DNA of 64,000 bases from Kibdelosporangium banguiense (GCF_017876405.1 NZ_JAGINW010000001.1:9437203-9501202), one strand, 5' to 3'; positions 37,013 through 46,065 are shown, counted from the stretch's first letter. Notes: generated by a model from the sequence alone, not told the origin. Program-made: numbers and translations.

Positions 37013-37167
37013 GACGAGACCCCCTGTTGTTGTGCACGTGAATTGCCGCGTAGTCGGCGCTGCCAGTGGAAACCCGCTTCTGCACGGGGATATCGACGGC
37101 GCCGGACCGTCGTCACGCGGCTGGCGGTCCGGCGGCAGCGGGCCCACCCCATGTTCCGGGCTGCCGG

Positions 37168-38049
37168 TCAGGGCTGGATGTTCTCCAGGTCCTCCAGCAG
37201 GCTGGGGTGCTTCGGCTCCCAGCCGAGTGCCTGCCGAGTGTGGGTGCTGGACGAGGGCTGGTCAGCCGCGAAGATGACGCCGAGGGGGCCGTAGGTCTCC
37301 ACCGGCACGGACTCGACCGGCAGGCCCAGCCGCCTGCCGATGACGGCCGCGATGTCACGCACCTGGTCACCCTCGTCGCCCACGGCATGCCAGACGGTGC
37401 CGGCTTGCGCCTGCTCCAGGGCGAGCCGGAAGAGGACTGCGGCGTCGAGGGCATGCACGGCCGGCCAGCGCTGCGTGCCGTCGCCCGGGTAGCCGGACAC
37501 TCCGCTCTGCCGCGCGATCCCGGTCAGCACACCGGCGAACCCGCCCGTGCCCTCGTTGTGGACGGTCCGCGGCAGGCGGACGGCCGAGCTCCGGACCCCG
37601 CGCGAGGCGAGGCCCAGGACTCCCGTGACCGCACGGCCGCGACCACCGACCGGCCCCTCGACCGGAGTCGAGTCGGCTTCGGTGGAGGCGCGGCCCGGCA
37701 CGGCGGGCGTGCCGGAGCAGGCGACGAAGGGACGGTCGCTGCCGACGAGTGCCTCGCCGAGGGTGGCGAGGGCGGCGCTTTCCTCGGCGACCGCGGTGGC
37801 CAGGGCTTCGGGGCTGCTGAAGTCGTTGGCGAAGGCCAGGTGGATCACGCCGTCGGCCTGAGCGGCGCCGGCGCGCAGGACGTCCAGATCGGCCAGACCT
37901 CCCCGGATCGGCTCGGCGCCGGCCGCCGAGGCGGCCTGCGCGGAGGCGTCGGAGCGGGCGAGCGCGAGGACGGTGTGGCCGTTGCCGAGCAGCTCGGCGA
38001 CGACGGCGGGCCCGATCAGACCGGTGCCGCCGGTGATGAAGACGCGCAT
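37168..38049 (-). CDS. NAD-dependent epimerase/dehydratase (extended SDR)
   Basis: The 293-residue protein starts at ATG 38049 after GGGAGAG. MRVFITGGTGLIGPAVVAEL is the Rossmann loop with GGTGLIG, and GVIHLAFANDF follows as in YwnB/dihydroflavonol-reductase-like SDRs. The usual YxxxK is replaced by RGRAVTGVLG, so the reaction may differ from classical epimerases. It is divergent from a TetR gene across two identical 24-bp palindromes. TetR-SDR pairs of this layout are common in actinomycetes and usually respond to electrophiles, but the ligand is unknown. Confidence 0.85.
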   Translation of the reverse strand: MRVFITGGTGLIGPAVVAELLGNGHTVLALARSDASAQAASAAGAEPIRGGLADLDVLRAGAAQADGVIHLAFANDFSSPEALATAVAEESAALATLGEALVGSDRPFVACSGTPAVPGRASTEADSTPVEGPVGGRGRAVTGVLGLASRGVRSSAVRLPRTVHNEGTGGFAGVLTGIARQSGVSGYPGDGTQRWPAVHALDAAVLFRLALEQAQAGTVWHAVGDEGDQVRDIAAVIGRRLGLPVESVPVETYGPLGVIFAADQPSSSTHTRQALGWEPKHPSLLEDLENIQP

Positions 38050-38064
38050 GGAACTCTCCCGCGA

Positions 38065-38088
38065 GTGATGGGACTCTTGTCCCATCAC
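38065..38088. promoter_or_regulatory. TetR operator, copy 1
   Basis: A 24-bp palindrome with arms GTGATGGGAC and GTCCCATCAC around a TCTT core lies 16 bp upstream of the SDR start. The other copy in this region (38098-38121) is its exact reverse complement. Confidence 0.88.
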
Positions 38089-38097
38089 CGTATCAGA

Positions 38098-38121
38098 GTG
38101 ATGGGACAAGAGTCCCATCAC
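38098..38121. promoter_or_regulatory. TetR operator, copy 2
   Basis: This exact reverse complement of copy 1 (core AAGA) begins 33 bp further on. It ends 2 bp before the -10 box TATGAT of the tetR gene. Two full sites, one at each start, imply separate control of each direction. Confidence 0.88.
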
Positions 38122-38134
38122 ATATGATGGCCCC

Positions 38135-38713
38135 ATGGGTCGATGGGAGCCGGGCGCGCGCGAACGCCTCGTCATGGCGGCCGTCGACCTGTTCACCGAG
38201 CAGGGGTACGACGCCACGACGGTTGCGCAGATCGCCGAGCGTGCCGGGGTCACCAAGAGCACCTTCTTCCGACACTTCCCCGACAAACGCGAGCTGCTGG
38301 TCGCCGGGCAGGAGACGCTGAGCCGGCTGCTGACCGAAGGCATCGCCGAGGCGCCCGCCGACGCCAGCCCGCTCGAGGCGGTCGCCGCCGGTCTGGAGCG
38401 CGCCTCGACCGCGATGGGCCCGATGAGCCGGGAGATCGCCCCGCGTCTGAAAGCGGCCGTCGCCGCCAGCGCCGAACTTCAGGAGCGCGACGCCCTCAAG
38501 AGCGTCAGCCTTGCGGCCGCCATGACCGCCGCCCTGGTCGCCCGCGGCGTGCCCGATCCGACCGCCGCCCTCGCCAGCGAGCTCGGCGTCCTCGCCTTCA
38601 AGCGGGGGTACGCCGAATGGTCCGAAGGCGACCGTGCCCCCGAGGCCGGGTTCGCCGTCTACCTCCTGAAGGCTCTCGACGAGCTGCGCGCCGCGAGCGC
38701 ATCGCTGGGCTGA
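38135..38713 (+). CDS. TetR-family repressor, predicted leaderless
   Basis: The 192-residue regulator starts at ATG 38135. The helix-turn-helix reads LVMAAVDLFTEQGYDATT, then VAQIAERAGVTKSTFFRHF. A -10 element TATGAT at 38123-38128 lies 7 bases before the ATG and there is no Shine-Dalgarno sequence, so translation is probably leaderless. The two 24-bp operators directly upstream predict autorepression and repression of the divergent SDR gene. Confidence 0.88.
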   Translation: MGRWEPGARERLVMAAVDLFTEQGYDATTVAQIAERAGVTKSTFFRHFPDKRELLVAGQETLSRLLTEGIAEAPADASPLEAVAAGLERASTAMGPMSREIAPRLKAAVAASAELQERDALKSVSLAAAMTAALVARGVPDPTAALASELGVLAFKRGYAEWSEGDRAPEAGFAVYLLKALDELRAASASLG

Positions 38714-39047
38714 CCGGACAACCTCACCCGCTCCTCGTCTACCTGCCGAGTCACTCCTCAGCCGTTCTGCCCGTGCTGATGTCGGAAGGCACTCTCATGC
38801 TTGAGCTGAGCGGGCGCATCAATTGATCATGTCGCCTGTGCCCCCGCATTCCGGCTGAGCGCGAAAAGCGGTGTGCTGTCGGATGGTGTCCCGCGGTGTG
38901 GCCTCGATGCGTTGCGGCGGTCGACTGCCAACGGCGACGCTCAGGTGCGTCGCGACGCCGATCTTGCCCGCCGCTGAGCGTTCGTTGTCGACCCACCGTC
39001 TCGCGACGGATCGCTATGCTGCCTGATTCCCGGGGGAGAAAGCGGTG
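38714..39047. other. 334-bp intergenic region
   Basis: I see no gene here. It carries the 3' side of the tetR gene and the promoter region of the STAND gene. A TATGCT hexamer at 39015 could be a -10 box, but no -35 lies at the right distance. GGGGGAGAAAG at 39032 is the ribosome site of the next gene. Confidence 0.5.
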
Positions 39048-41198
39048 ATGACGATCGACAACGGGCACGGCGAGCAGGTGTCGTCGCCGGCGACGGTCTT
39101 GAACGAAGTGACCGCGTCGGTGAGTGGTGCTGTGGTTCAGATCGGGACTCTCCACGGTTCCGTGCATGTGCGGTCTGAACGTGAACGCGCCATTCCGCGA
39201 CAACTCCCACCCGCGCCCTACCGGTTTACCGGCCGGACCGACGAGCTGACCAAGATAACCGCCGCCGTGGACAATGCGGACAACACGGGCGCCACAATTG
39301 TGGCGATCGGGGGACTTGGCGGCATCGGTAAGACATGCCTGGCCCTCCACTGGGCGCACTTCAACGCCCAGCGGTTTCCCGACGGGCATCTGTTCGTGGA
39401 CCTGCGTGGGTTCAGCCCCAACGGGGACCCCACGCGACCGGCGGCAGTGCTTCGAGGTTTCCTGGACGCATTGGGAATCCCTCCTGCCGAGATCCCGGTC
39501 GATCTGGACGCCTTGGCGGGCCAGTACCGCAGTCTGGTCGCCGACCGGCGCATGTTGATCGTGTTGGACAACGCACGTGATACCTCTCAGGTGGCCATGT
39601 TGCTGCCCACGAGCCCGGACTGCGTGGTGCTCGTGACCAGCCGCCACTATTTGTCTGAGCTGGCTACGAGGCATGGCGCTCAGTCCGTCGATGTGGACGT
39701 GCTCCCTGATGCTCAGGCACGTCAACTCCTGGGCTCCCACCTCGGTACCGCCCGCCTGGCCGCCGAACCTGGCGTCGTCACGGAGTTGGTCGAGTGCTGC
39801 GCTGGATTGCCACTGGCGCTGGGCATCGTGGCAGCCCGTGCTCTCAGACATCCCGGGTTTCCCCTAGCTGTGCTCGCTGAGGAGTTGCGTGACCATGCCA
39901 CCCGACTGGATGGACTACAGGCCGACGAGATCCCTATGAACCTTCGGGCTGTGTTCTCCTGGTCCCTGCAGAGCCTGACGTCCGACGCGATCACCTTGTT
40001 CAGGTTGCTTGGCTTGACGCCGGGACCGGAGATCGGCCTTCAAGCTGCGCTCTCCCTGGCCGGCACACCACAGGCGCGGACTTCGCTGCGGGAATTGGAG
40101 TCGGCTCACTTGATCACCCAACCAGTCGCCGGCCGCTATCGCCTGCACGACTTGATCCGGATCTACGCCACCGAACAGGTCAAGCACCATGCCGCCGATC
40201 CTCCGGACGACGCGCTTCGGCGACTGGTGGACTTCTACCTGCACACCGCCTTCTCCGGCGAACGACTTCTGGACCCGGCACGGGTACCCATACACCTCGT
40301 CCCACCGGTTCCCGGCTGCCGGCCGCAACCGCTACGTGATCAGACAGAGGCGATGGCCTGGTTCGTTGCCGAGTACCGGTACTTGCTAGCCGCCCAACGT
40401 CTCGCAGAGCACCGCGGATGGCATGGCACGGTGTGGCAACTGGCGTGGGCCATGGACACGTTTCACTGGCGGCGTGGACTCGTGCACGATCAACTCGCTG
40501 TGTGGCGGGCGGGATTGATGGCGTCCGACCGCGAAAATGACCGTGACGGGCAACTTCGGGCACATCGACGACTCGGCTACGCCTACTCCCGCGTAGGCAA
40601 GCACCGTAAAGCCGTCGAGCACCTCGAGCACGCTTTGACCATGGCCGAGCAGGCTGGTGATCGGATCAGTCAGGCTCAGACCCACCGTGCCCTTACGGTG
40701 ACGTGGGGACGACAGAGCAACGACTTACGTGCCCTGAAACATGCGATCAGCGCTTTACAGTTGTTCGAGGACCTCGACGATCCAGTGGGCCGAGCCGACA
40801 TGCTCAATTCGGCGGGATGGCATTCGATCCACCTAGGACAGTATCTGGAAGCCCGCAGGTACTGCGAGAAGGCCCTGGTCCTGCACCGGCAACACCATTC
40901 TCGCCAAGGTGAGGCATATACGCTGAGCAGCTTGGCGTGCCTGGCGCACAGCACCGGCGACCACCTCGAGGCACTGGGCCGCTACCGGCAGGCTCTCGCC
41001 CTGTTTCGCGAGATCGGCCACATGTACCAGGAAGCCAATGTTCTGGAGCAACTGGGGCGGATCCACGTCACGTTGGGCAATCACCAAGAAGCACGCGGCG
41101 TGTGGCACCACGCAAGGCTGCTGTGCCAACAGCAAAACCGTACGACAGACGCGGACCGCATCCAGCGACACCTCGACCAGTTGAACGGTCCCGGATAA
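39048..41198 (+). CDS. NB-ARC-type STAND ATPase with C-terminal TPR repeats
   Basis: The 716-residue protein starts at ATG 39048 (GTG 39045 adjoins). A short N-terminal segment VSGAVVQIGTLHGSVHV is a motif shared by many actinobacterial STAND and effector-linked proteins. FTGRTDEL begins the NB-ARC domain: P-loop GGLGGIGKTCLAL near 88-100, Walker B RMLIVLDNARD near 168-178, and the GLPLA motif CCAGLPLALGI. A winged-helix region follows, then about seven TPR units from about 460 (GQLRAHRRLGYAYSRVGKHRKA onward). It lacks the SARP DNA-binding domain of AfsR-type regulators, so it is a signal-sensing module whose effector is a separate protein. The role could be regulation of the adjacent terpene cluster or defence; neither is shown. 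Confidence 0.86.
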   Translation: MTIDNGHGEQVSSPATVLNEVTASVSGAVVQIGTLHGSVHVRSERERAIPRQLPPAPYRFTGRTDELTKITAAVDNADNTGATIVAIGGLGGIGKTCLALHWAHFNAQRFPDGHLFVDLRGFSPNGDPTRPAAVLRGFLDALGIPPAEIPVDLDALAGQYRSLVADRRMLIVLDNARDTSQVAMLLPTSPDCVVLVTSRHYLSELATRHGAQSVDVDVLPDAQARQLLGSHLGTARLAAEPGVVTELVECCAGLPLALGIVAARALRHPGFPLAVLAEELRDHATRLDGLQADEIPMNLRAVFSWSLQSLTSDAITLFRLLGLTPGPEIGLQAALSLAGTPQARTSLRELESAHLITQPVAGRYRLHDLIRIYATEQVKHHAADPPDDALRRLVDFYLHTAFSGERLLDPARVPIHLVPPVPGCRPQPLRDQTEAMAWFVAEYRYLLAAQRLAEHRGWHGTVWQLAWAMDTFHWRRGLVHDQLAVWRAGLMASDRENDRDGQLRAHRRLGYAYSRVGKHRKAVEHLEHALTMAEQAGDRISQAQTHRALTVTWGRQSNDLRALKHAISALQLFEDLDDPVGRADMLNSAGWHSIHLGQYLEARRYCEKALVLHRQHHSRQGEAYTLSSLACLAHSTGDHLEALGRYRQALALFREIGHMYQEANVLEQLGRIHVTLGNHQEARGVWHHARLLCQQQNRTTDADRIQRHLDQLNGPG

Positions 41199-41511
41199 GA
41201 AGAACGCCAATAGGCAGGCACATGATTCACGATCGCCAGTGCTTCAGACCGATCCTCCAGTGTCCGCTCATGCTTGATGAGCGTTCGAGCGGCCATGCGC
41301 GACAGGTCTCAGTCGCTGATCGACGGTGAATCTTCTTCCCTGTCCTCCCGATAGCGACCTCCTGAAGATTCGCCTCAGCCGCCACGTGGCGCGGATATCC
41401 CATCTTGATGGCGCTGTCGTTCAACCGTCTGGCGAGCCGGCGTTCCTAGGCTTCGGACAGCCGCGAGATCTCGGCGCGGTGTGCTTTGTCTACCCAGGAG
41501 ATCCGCAGACG
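41199..41511. other. 313-bp region between the STAND gene and the terpene cluster
   Basis: A hairpin with arms CGCTCAT/ATGAGCG (41265-41283) is a possible terminator. Minus-strand frames here (for example AIKMGYPRHVAAEANLQEV) have some coding flavour but no family I recognise and are interrupted. They may be the remains of another gene. The ribosome site AGGAG for the P450 gene is at 41496. Confidence 0.4.
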
Positions 41512-42867
41512 ATGAAAAGTCCCACCGCTCCGGGCCGATGGCCCGTGCTCGGCCACGCACCGGCACTCATCACCAGGCGCCTGCAGTTCCTGTCGTCGCT
41601 GTCGTCGCTGTCGTCGGTCGGCGAGGTCGTCCGGATCAGGCTCGGGCCGATCCCCGCCTACGTCGTCACCAGCCCGGCTGCCGTCCAGAAGCTGCTGGTG
41701 CCCGGCGACCGGGACTACGACCGGGGCCGGCTCATGGCCAAGGCGAGCGTGTGGTTCGGGGACTCCCTGCTCACTTCGCACGGCCCGTCGCACGAGCAAC
41801 AGCGCAGGTCGCTGCGGTCGGCGTTCACCAGCGAGCAGGTCGACTCCCACGTCCGGCACGTCCAGGACTCGGCGAGGACGCTCGTCAAGTCCTGGACACC
41901 CGGCGAGATGCTCGCCATGGACGAGCTCATGAAGGACCTGGCACTGACCAACACCGCGCAAAGCCTCTTCTCCACCAGCCTCACCACCGGCAGCCTCGAG
42001 AGCATCAGGCTCCACATGCCCGCGCTCTTCAAGAGCGTGATCTTCCGGACGATCCTGCCGAGCGGGCTGGAGCGGATGCCGACGTTCGGCAACTTCCGCT
42101 TCAGGAAGGCCATGCGTAGCCTCGACGACGCCGTCGCCGCCATCATCGCCGCCCGGCGTGCGGAGAGCGGTGACAAGCACGGCGACCTCCTCGACTCGCT
42201 CCTCGCGGCACAGGACGACCAGGGGAACATGTTGCCGGACAAGCAGATCCGCGACCACGTCATGACGATGCTGGTGGCCGGGAGCGAGTCCACCGCCGCT
42301 GTGCTGAGCTGGGCGTTGTACGAGATCTTCCGGGATCCGGACCTCGCGCGCCGGGTGCGCGAGGAGGTGGGCGCACTACCGGCGGATCAAGCGTTCACCG
42401 CTGCCGACGTCTTGGCACTGACCTGCGTGAACAACGTGATCAGCGAGACACTGCGACGCTACCCCGTTCCGTTCATCATGCGCCGATCGCTCAAGCCGGT
42501 GCGCCTGGGCGAGATCGAGTTGCCTGCGGGCGCCGAGATCGTCTACAGCCCTTATCTGTTGCACCACGACCCGCGATGGTTCCCGGACCCGCTGCGGTTC
42601 GACCCCGACCGCTGGTCGTCCGAGCGCCATGGGTCCGTCCCCAAAGGCGCTTACCTCCCGTTCGGCGCGGGCGCGCACGTGTGCATCGGCAAGCGGATGG
42701 CGCTCGCCGGTCTTGCCACCGCCCTCGCCGTGATCTGTTCGCACTGGCAGCTCGAACCGGTTGCCGGACAACGGATCCGCGAGGTGGCGACCGGCACCGT
42801 CCACCCGAACCGGATGCCGATGATCCCGCGCCGCCTACCGGCTGACGAGTGGGAGCGGGCGGCATGA
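41512..42867 (+). CDS. cytochrome P450 of the terpene cluster
   Basis: The 451-residue P450 starts at ATG 41512; the frame is open for 62 more codons upstream but looks non-coding there. Proline-rich start PGRWPVLGHAP, the I-helix AGSESTAA, ExxR in ETLRRYP, the PERF-like DPLRFDPDRW and the heme loop FGAGAHVCIGKRMA are all present. The class with a PGRWPVLGH N-terminus and no membrane anchor is typical of terpene-tailoring P450s in Streptomyces. Its stop overlaps the start of the terpene synthase (ATGA), so the P450 probably oxidises that cyclase product. Confidence 0.92.
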   Translation: MKSPTAPGRWPVLGHAPALITRRLQFLSSLSSLSSVGEVVRIRLGPIPAYVVTSPAAVQKLLVPGDRDYDRGRLMAKASVWFGDSLLTSHGPSHEQQRRSLRSAFTSEQVDSHVRHVQDSARTLVKSWTPGEMLAMDELMKDLALTNTAQSLFSTSLTTGSLESIRLHMPALFKSVIFRTILPSGLERMPTFGNFRFRKAMRSLDDAVAAIIAARRAESGDKHGDLLDSLLAAQDDQGNMLPDKQIRDHVMTMLVAGSESTAAVLSWALYEIFRDPDLARRVREEVGALPADQAFTAADVLALTCVNNVISETLRRYPVPFIMRRSLKPVRLGEIELPAGAEIVYSPYLLHHDPRWFPDPLRFDPDRWSSERHGSVPKGAYLPFGAGAHVCIGKRMALAGLATALAVICSHWQLEPVAGQRIREVATGTVHPNRMPMIPRRLPADEWERAA

Positions 42868-43724
42868 CCCGGACCGGTGGCGTTCCGGGGCTCCTGCTGC
42901 CGTTCGAGGGCGGTCGTTGTGAGCCGGAGGCGTTCGTGCGGCAGCGGGCTCGCTCGGTGCGCGAGCGTCTGGAAGCCGCGGGACTGGGCCGTTTCGCACA
43001 GAGCGACGACGTTATGGCCGACCTGATCTGCCGGACGTCACCTCAGGCCCAGGCCGACACGATCGCGCCGCTCGCCGACTGGCTGCTGTGGTTGTTCCCC
43101 TTGGACGACCTCTGCGAGGAGATCTTCACGGCGGACCGGGCCCGCGTGCTCGTTCCCGCCGGCACCACCGACCTCACCGGACATCTGCTGGCGACCGCCT
43201 TCCCGCCGGTCGTGGCCACCGGGATGACCGAGTTCCGCGATGACGTCACCGCGCGCATGAGCCCTGGCTGGGGTGAGCAGTTCCGCCGGGACCTGGACGA
43301 CTATCTCCTGCACGCGATCCTGTTCGCCGAGACGTCGGCCGAGAACGATCTCCCGGCGTTGGACGAGTTCCTGGTGGTGCGCCGGGCGGAGGGCGCGGCC
43401 AAGCCGACCCTCGACCTCGTCGAACTGGCCGCGCGGACCGATCTGCCCGAGCAGTTCCGGAACTCCACCGCGTGGCGGCGTCTCCTCGACGCCTGCGCAG
43501 ACGTGCTCACGTGGACGAACGACATCTACTCCTACAAGAAGGAGCGGCGCGCCGGGAACCTGTTCAACCTCGTCGACGTGCTCGTCCACCACGGCCGCCT
43601 GTCCGAACAGGACGCCCGTGCGCGTGCCGTGGACATGACCGTCGATCGACCGGGTCCTGCGCGACCGGCCGGTCGATGCCGGCGACCTGCCGAAGCTGGA
43701 ACACCTCCACCGCGTCGTCAGTGA
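42864..43724 (+). CDS. class I terpene synthase, 3' end replaced (chimeric)
   Basis: The 286-residue product starts at ATG 42864, coupled to the P450. It has the class I cyclase fold with an acidic motif FPLDDLCEE (about residue 81) and the NSE-type triad NDIYSYKKE (about residue 219), which bind Mg2+ and diphosphate. A basic/Asn site RAGNLFN follows. Homology runs to LSEQDARARAVDMT (about residue 258). The next 28 residues are a frame-shifted reading of a P450 gene, ending at 43724. Bacterial synthases of this type usually continue for another 60-80 residues including the RY pair of helix K, which is missing here. The product is probably inactive or impaired. Confidence 0.82.
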   Translation: MTRTGGVPGLLLPFEGGRCEPEAFVRQRARSVRERLEAAGLGRFAQSDDVMADLICRTSPQAQADTIAPLADWLLWLFPLDDLCEEIFTADRARVLVPAGTTDLTGHLLATAFPPVVATGMTEFRDDVTARMSPGWGEQFRRDLDDYLLHAILFAETSAENDLPALDEFLVVRRAEGAAKPTLDLVELAARTDLPEQFRNSTAWRRLLDACADVLTWTNDIYSYKKERRAGNLFNLVDVLVHHGRLSEQDARARAVDMTVDRPGPARPAGRCRRPAEAGTPPPRRQ

Positions 43725-44124
43725 GGCGCTGCGGCTGTTCCCTCCCGTGTGGCTGGTTCGACGACAGGCCAGGCAACCGCTGCGTCTCGGTGGCCACGAC
43801 ATCCCCGTCGGCGCGTCCGTCTACTACAGCCCCTACGCGCTGCACAGAGATCCCCGCTGGTATCCGGACCCCGAGCGCTTCGACGCCGACAGGTGGCTGC
43901 CGGAACGCAGCGGTGCCCTGCCGCGGGGTGCCTACTGCCCCTTCGGCGCCGGAGTCCACCGGTGCATCGGCGAGGCCTTCGGGATCACGGAGGTCATGAC
44001 AGTCCTCGCCGTCCTGCTCCCGCGCTGGCAGTTCGTTCCCGCTTCGACCAGGGCTGTTCGCCCGAAGGCGGTCGTCACGCTCCGGCCCGACCGGATGCCG
44101 GTCGTCGTCCGACGCCGGCTCTGA
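43639..44124 (+). pseudogene. C-terminal fragment of a second cytochrome P450
   Basis: The frame opens at 43639 directly at the terpene synthase junction. It encodes about 161 residues: RVLRDRPVDAGDLPKLEHL, ExxR in SEALRLFP, PYALHRDPRWYPDPERFD and the heme loop FGAGVHRCIGEAFG. The first 250-270 residues, including the I-helix, are missing. No ribosome site precedes the first in-frame starts. The terpene synthase and this P450 were probably adjacent genes joined by a deletion that removed the 3' end of one and the 5' end of the other. Confidence 0.8.
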
Positions 44125-44260
44125 CCACTCCCCCTCGAACCCCAGTAGGCTCGCAATGCGTCCCCTTGCACACCACCGCGGTGAACCATGGCCGTCATCC
44201 TCGTTCTCCAGCTCGCTCCCGGCCGCGACGACCCGGCTGTCCCGATACGTGACCCTGCAC

Positions 44261-45748
44261 ATGGATTCCGAAGGCGCGGTACGGGACCCCTGCCTCGGAC
44301 GCCCGCTGGAAACCGCGCTCCTGCTGCGCCTCCTGCAGGACACCGGGCGGCCGTTCACCCTGCAGGACAACTATTTCCGATCGATGCCTCCCGGATCCGA
44401 CCCGTTCGACGTGGCCATCGCCCAAGCCGCTCTGGGGTGGAACGGACAGGCCACCGATGAGCTCCACGCGAGCATTGCCGCCAGATCACCCGGCTTCACG
44501 GGTCCACGCAAACGCGCCCTGCTGGACGGGGTGTTCGCGGTCCTCAGCGCCTCCACCGGCACCGGCGAGTCCTGTCAGGACAGTCTACGGCGAGACGGAT
44601 TGCACTCCTGGGCACAGGTGCAGGTCACGGCGTTGAAAGGCATCCTGACCGAGTCGCTGGCCGAGGAGGACGTGGACCTGCTCGTCAGTACCCAGCTGCA
44701 GCCGGAGATCTGGGAGGGCAACGTCCTCATCCACCTCTGCACCCTGCACGCCCTGCGACGGCTCCCAGGGACCGAGGCAGTGGTCGCGGAGGGTATCCGC
44801 AAAGTCCTGCCGCACATGCGGCTCGACGGCAGCGTTCCCTTCGTCACCGACACCGACACCTGGTGCACGGTCACCGCCGGAATCGCCCTCGACTCCGTCG
44901 GCGCTCCCGAACCGGCGCTCCGCCGGATCGCGAGACGCCTGGTGAACTGTCAGCAACCCAACGGCGGCTGGTCGTACACCGACGCCGCACTGCAGACGGA
45001 CGTGGACGACACTTCTGTCGCCCTGCAGTTCCTCCAGTCCCGCATCGGCTACCTCAACGGACACGCAGTCGAACGTGGACTGTCCTCATTGTTGACGTTG
45101 CAGCACCCGCAAGGCGGCTTCCCCACCTACATTCGCGACTCCGTACCGGAGGCCTGCATGACGGTCGCCGCGCTCGACGCCTTCACCTCCGACTACCCGC
45201 GACACCACCGAGTTATCGCCGACGGCCTGTCCTTCCTCGCCGACGAGCAGCTCCCGGACGGCACTTTTCCGCCGGACTGGAGCAGTAGCCTGCTGCATAC
45301 CGTTTTCCGGACCGTGCTGATGACCTCGCGGATACCGGCCGAACCGCTCACCCCCGCTCGCAGGATCGGCGAACGGGCACTGCGTTTCGTGTTGCAGAGC
45401 CAGAACGATGACGGCGGATGGGGCCAGCGCGCGGACAGCCCCAGCGACCCGATCAGCACCTCTTACGCCTTGATGGCCCTGTGCGCACAGGAGGATCCAC
45501 GGCCCGCAGCGGCAGGCGTCCGGTACCTGCTGGGACACCAGCAGGAGGACGGGAGCATCGCCTCTGTCAGCGACTCCATCGGCCCGCGGCCCTTCATCTT
45601 CCACGTGCCACTGCTGGCGGACATCTTCGCGCTCATGGCTCTCGGCCACGTCGCCCGGCGGATCGGCGGCGTCGGTGACGGACTCGGCCGGACGCCGCAC
45701 CCGGGAAACCGCAACGTGCTGCTCACGGCCGCGCGGTCCCAGCGCTGA
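44261..45748 (+). CDS. DxDD-type class II terpene cyclase-like protein
   Basis: The frame is open from 44156; I chose ATG 44261 because the segment before it is low-complexity, though GTG 44249 and 44156 are possible. The protein of about 495 residues has the alpha-toroid repeats of the squalene-cyclase/prenyltransferase superfamily (CQQPNGGW, QHPQGGFPTY, QSQNDDGGWG, HQQEDGS). It also carries LQTDVDDTSVALQF near residue 245, a DxDD motif that protonates the substrate in class II cyclases. Bacterial class II diterpene cyclases work with a class I synthase and P450s, which matches this neighbourhood: a bicyclic diphosphate formed here would feed the class I enzyme. The N-terminal half is unusual, so a different prenyl substrate is possible. 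Confidence 0.78.
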   Translation: MDSEGAVRDPCLGRPLETALLLRLLQDTGRPFTLQDNYFRSMPPGSDPFDVAIAQAALGWNGQATDELHASIAARSPGFTGPRKRALLDGVFAVLSASTGTGESCQDSLRRDGLHSWAQVQVTALKGILTESLAEEDVDLLVSTQLQPEIWEGNVLIHLCTLHALRRLPGTEAVVAEGIRKVLPHMRLDGSVPFVTDTDTWCTVTAGIALDSVGAPEPALRRIARRLVNCQQPNGGWSYTDAALQTDVDDTSVALQFLQSRIGYLNGHAVERGLSSLLTLQHPQGGFPTYIRDSVPEACMTVAALDAFTSDYPRHHRVIADGLSFLADEQLPDGTFPPDWSSSLLHTVFRTVLMTSRIPAEPLTPARRIGERALRFVLQSQNDDGGWGQRADSPSDPISTSYALMALCAQEDPRPAAAGVRYLLGHQQEDGSIASVSDSIGPRPFIFHVPLLADIFALMALGHVARRIGGVGDGLGRTPHPGNRNVLLTAARSQR

Positions 45749-46065
45749 CCTCGTCGGGACGGGTCAGTCCGCTTCCTGGTACGGCACGTATTCCAGAACG
45801 GAGCCGGCTGCGTCGCGCACGACGACACGATCCGTGACACGGCCTCATTCCCGCGGGGCGGTGAGGTCAGGCGCGGTGATCAGCAGGTCTCGACATATCG
45901 CCGCAGGTGAGCCCAGCTGGCGTGACCATTCGCCCGGGCGAGGAGTTCGAACGCAGGTATGCTGCTGGCACGGCTGCGATCACAGGGGTCGCGATTCGCA
46001 CTTCGGGAGCACTTCAGACCAGGACAGTGCCGTCGCACAATGATTGCAAGGTAGACCAGTAAGCA
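45749..46065. other. 317-bp region with possible minus-strand gene remnants
   Basis: On the minus strand, about 45845 to 45765 encodes VTDRVVVRDAAGSVLEYVPYQEAD followed by a stop (shown in part: VVVRDAAGSVLEYVPY). This looks like the C-terminus of a small enzyme such as a VOC-family protein. Further up, LLARANGHASWAHLRRYVE resembles the N-terminal segment of actinobacterial ankyrin-type proteins. Neither has a complete gene around it. Both are low-confidence relics. Confidence 0.3.

Noticed and set aside
41227..41424. Small minus-strand frame as a transposase remnant
   Set aside because: The sequence AIKMGYPRHVAAEANLQEV has no match I can name and the frame is interrupted; it is not enough to call a mobile element.
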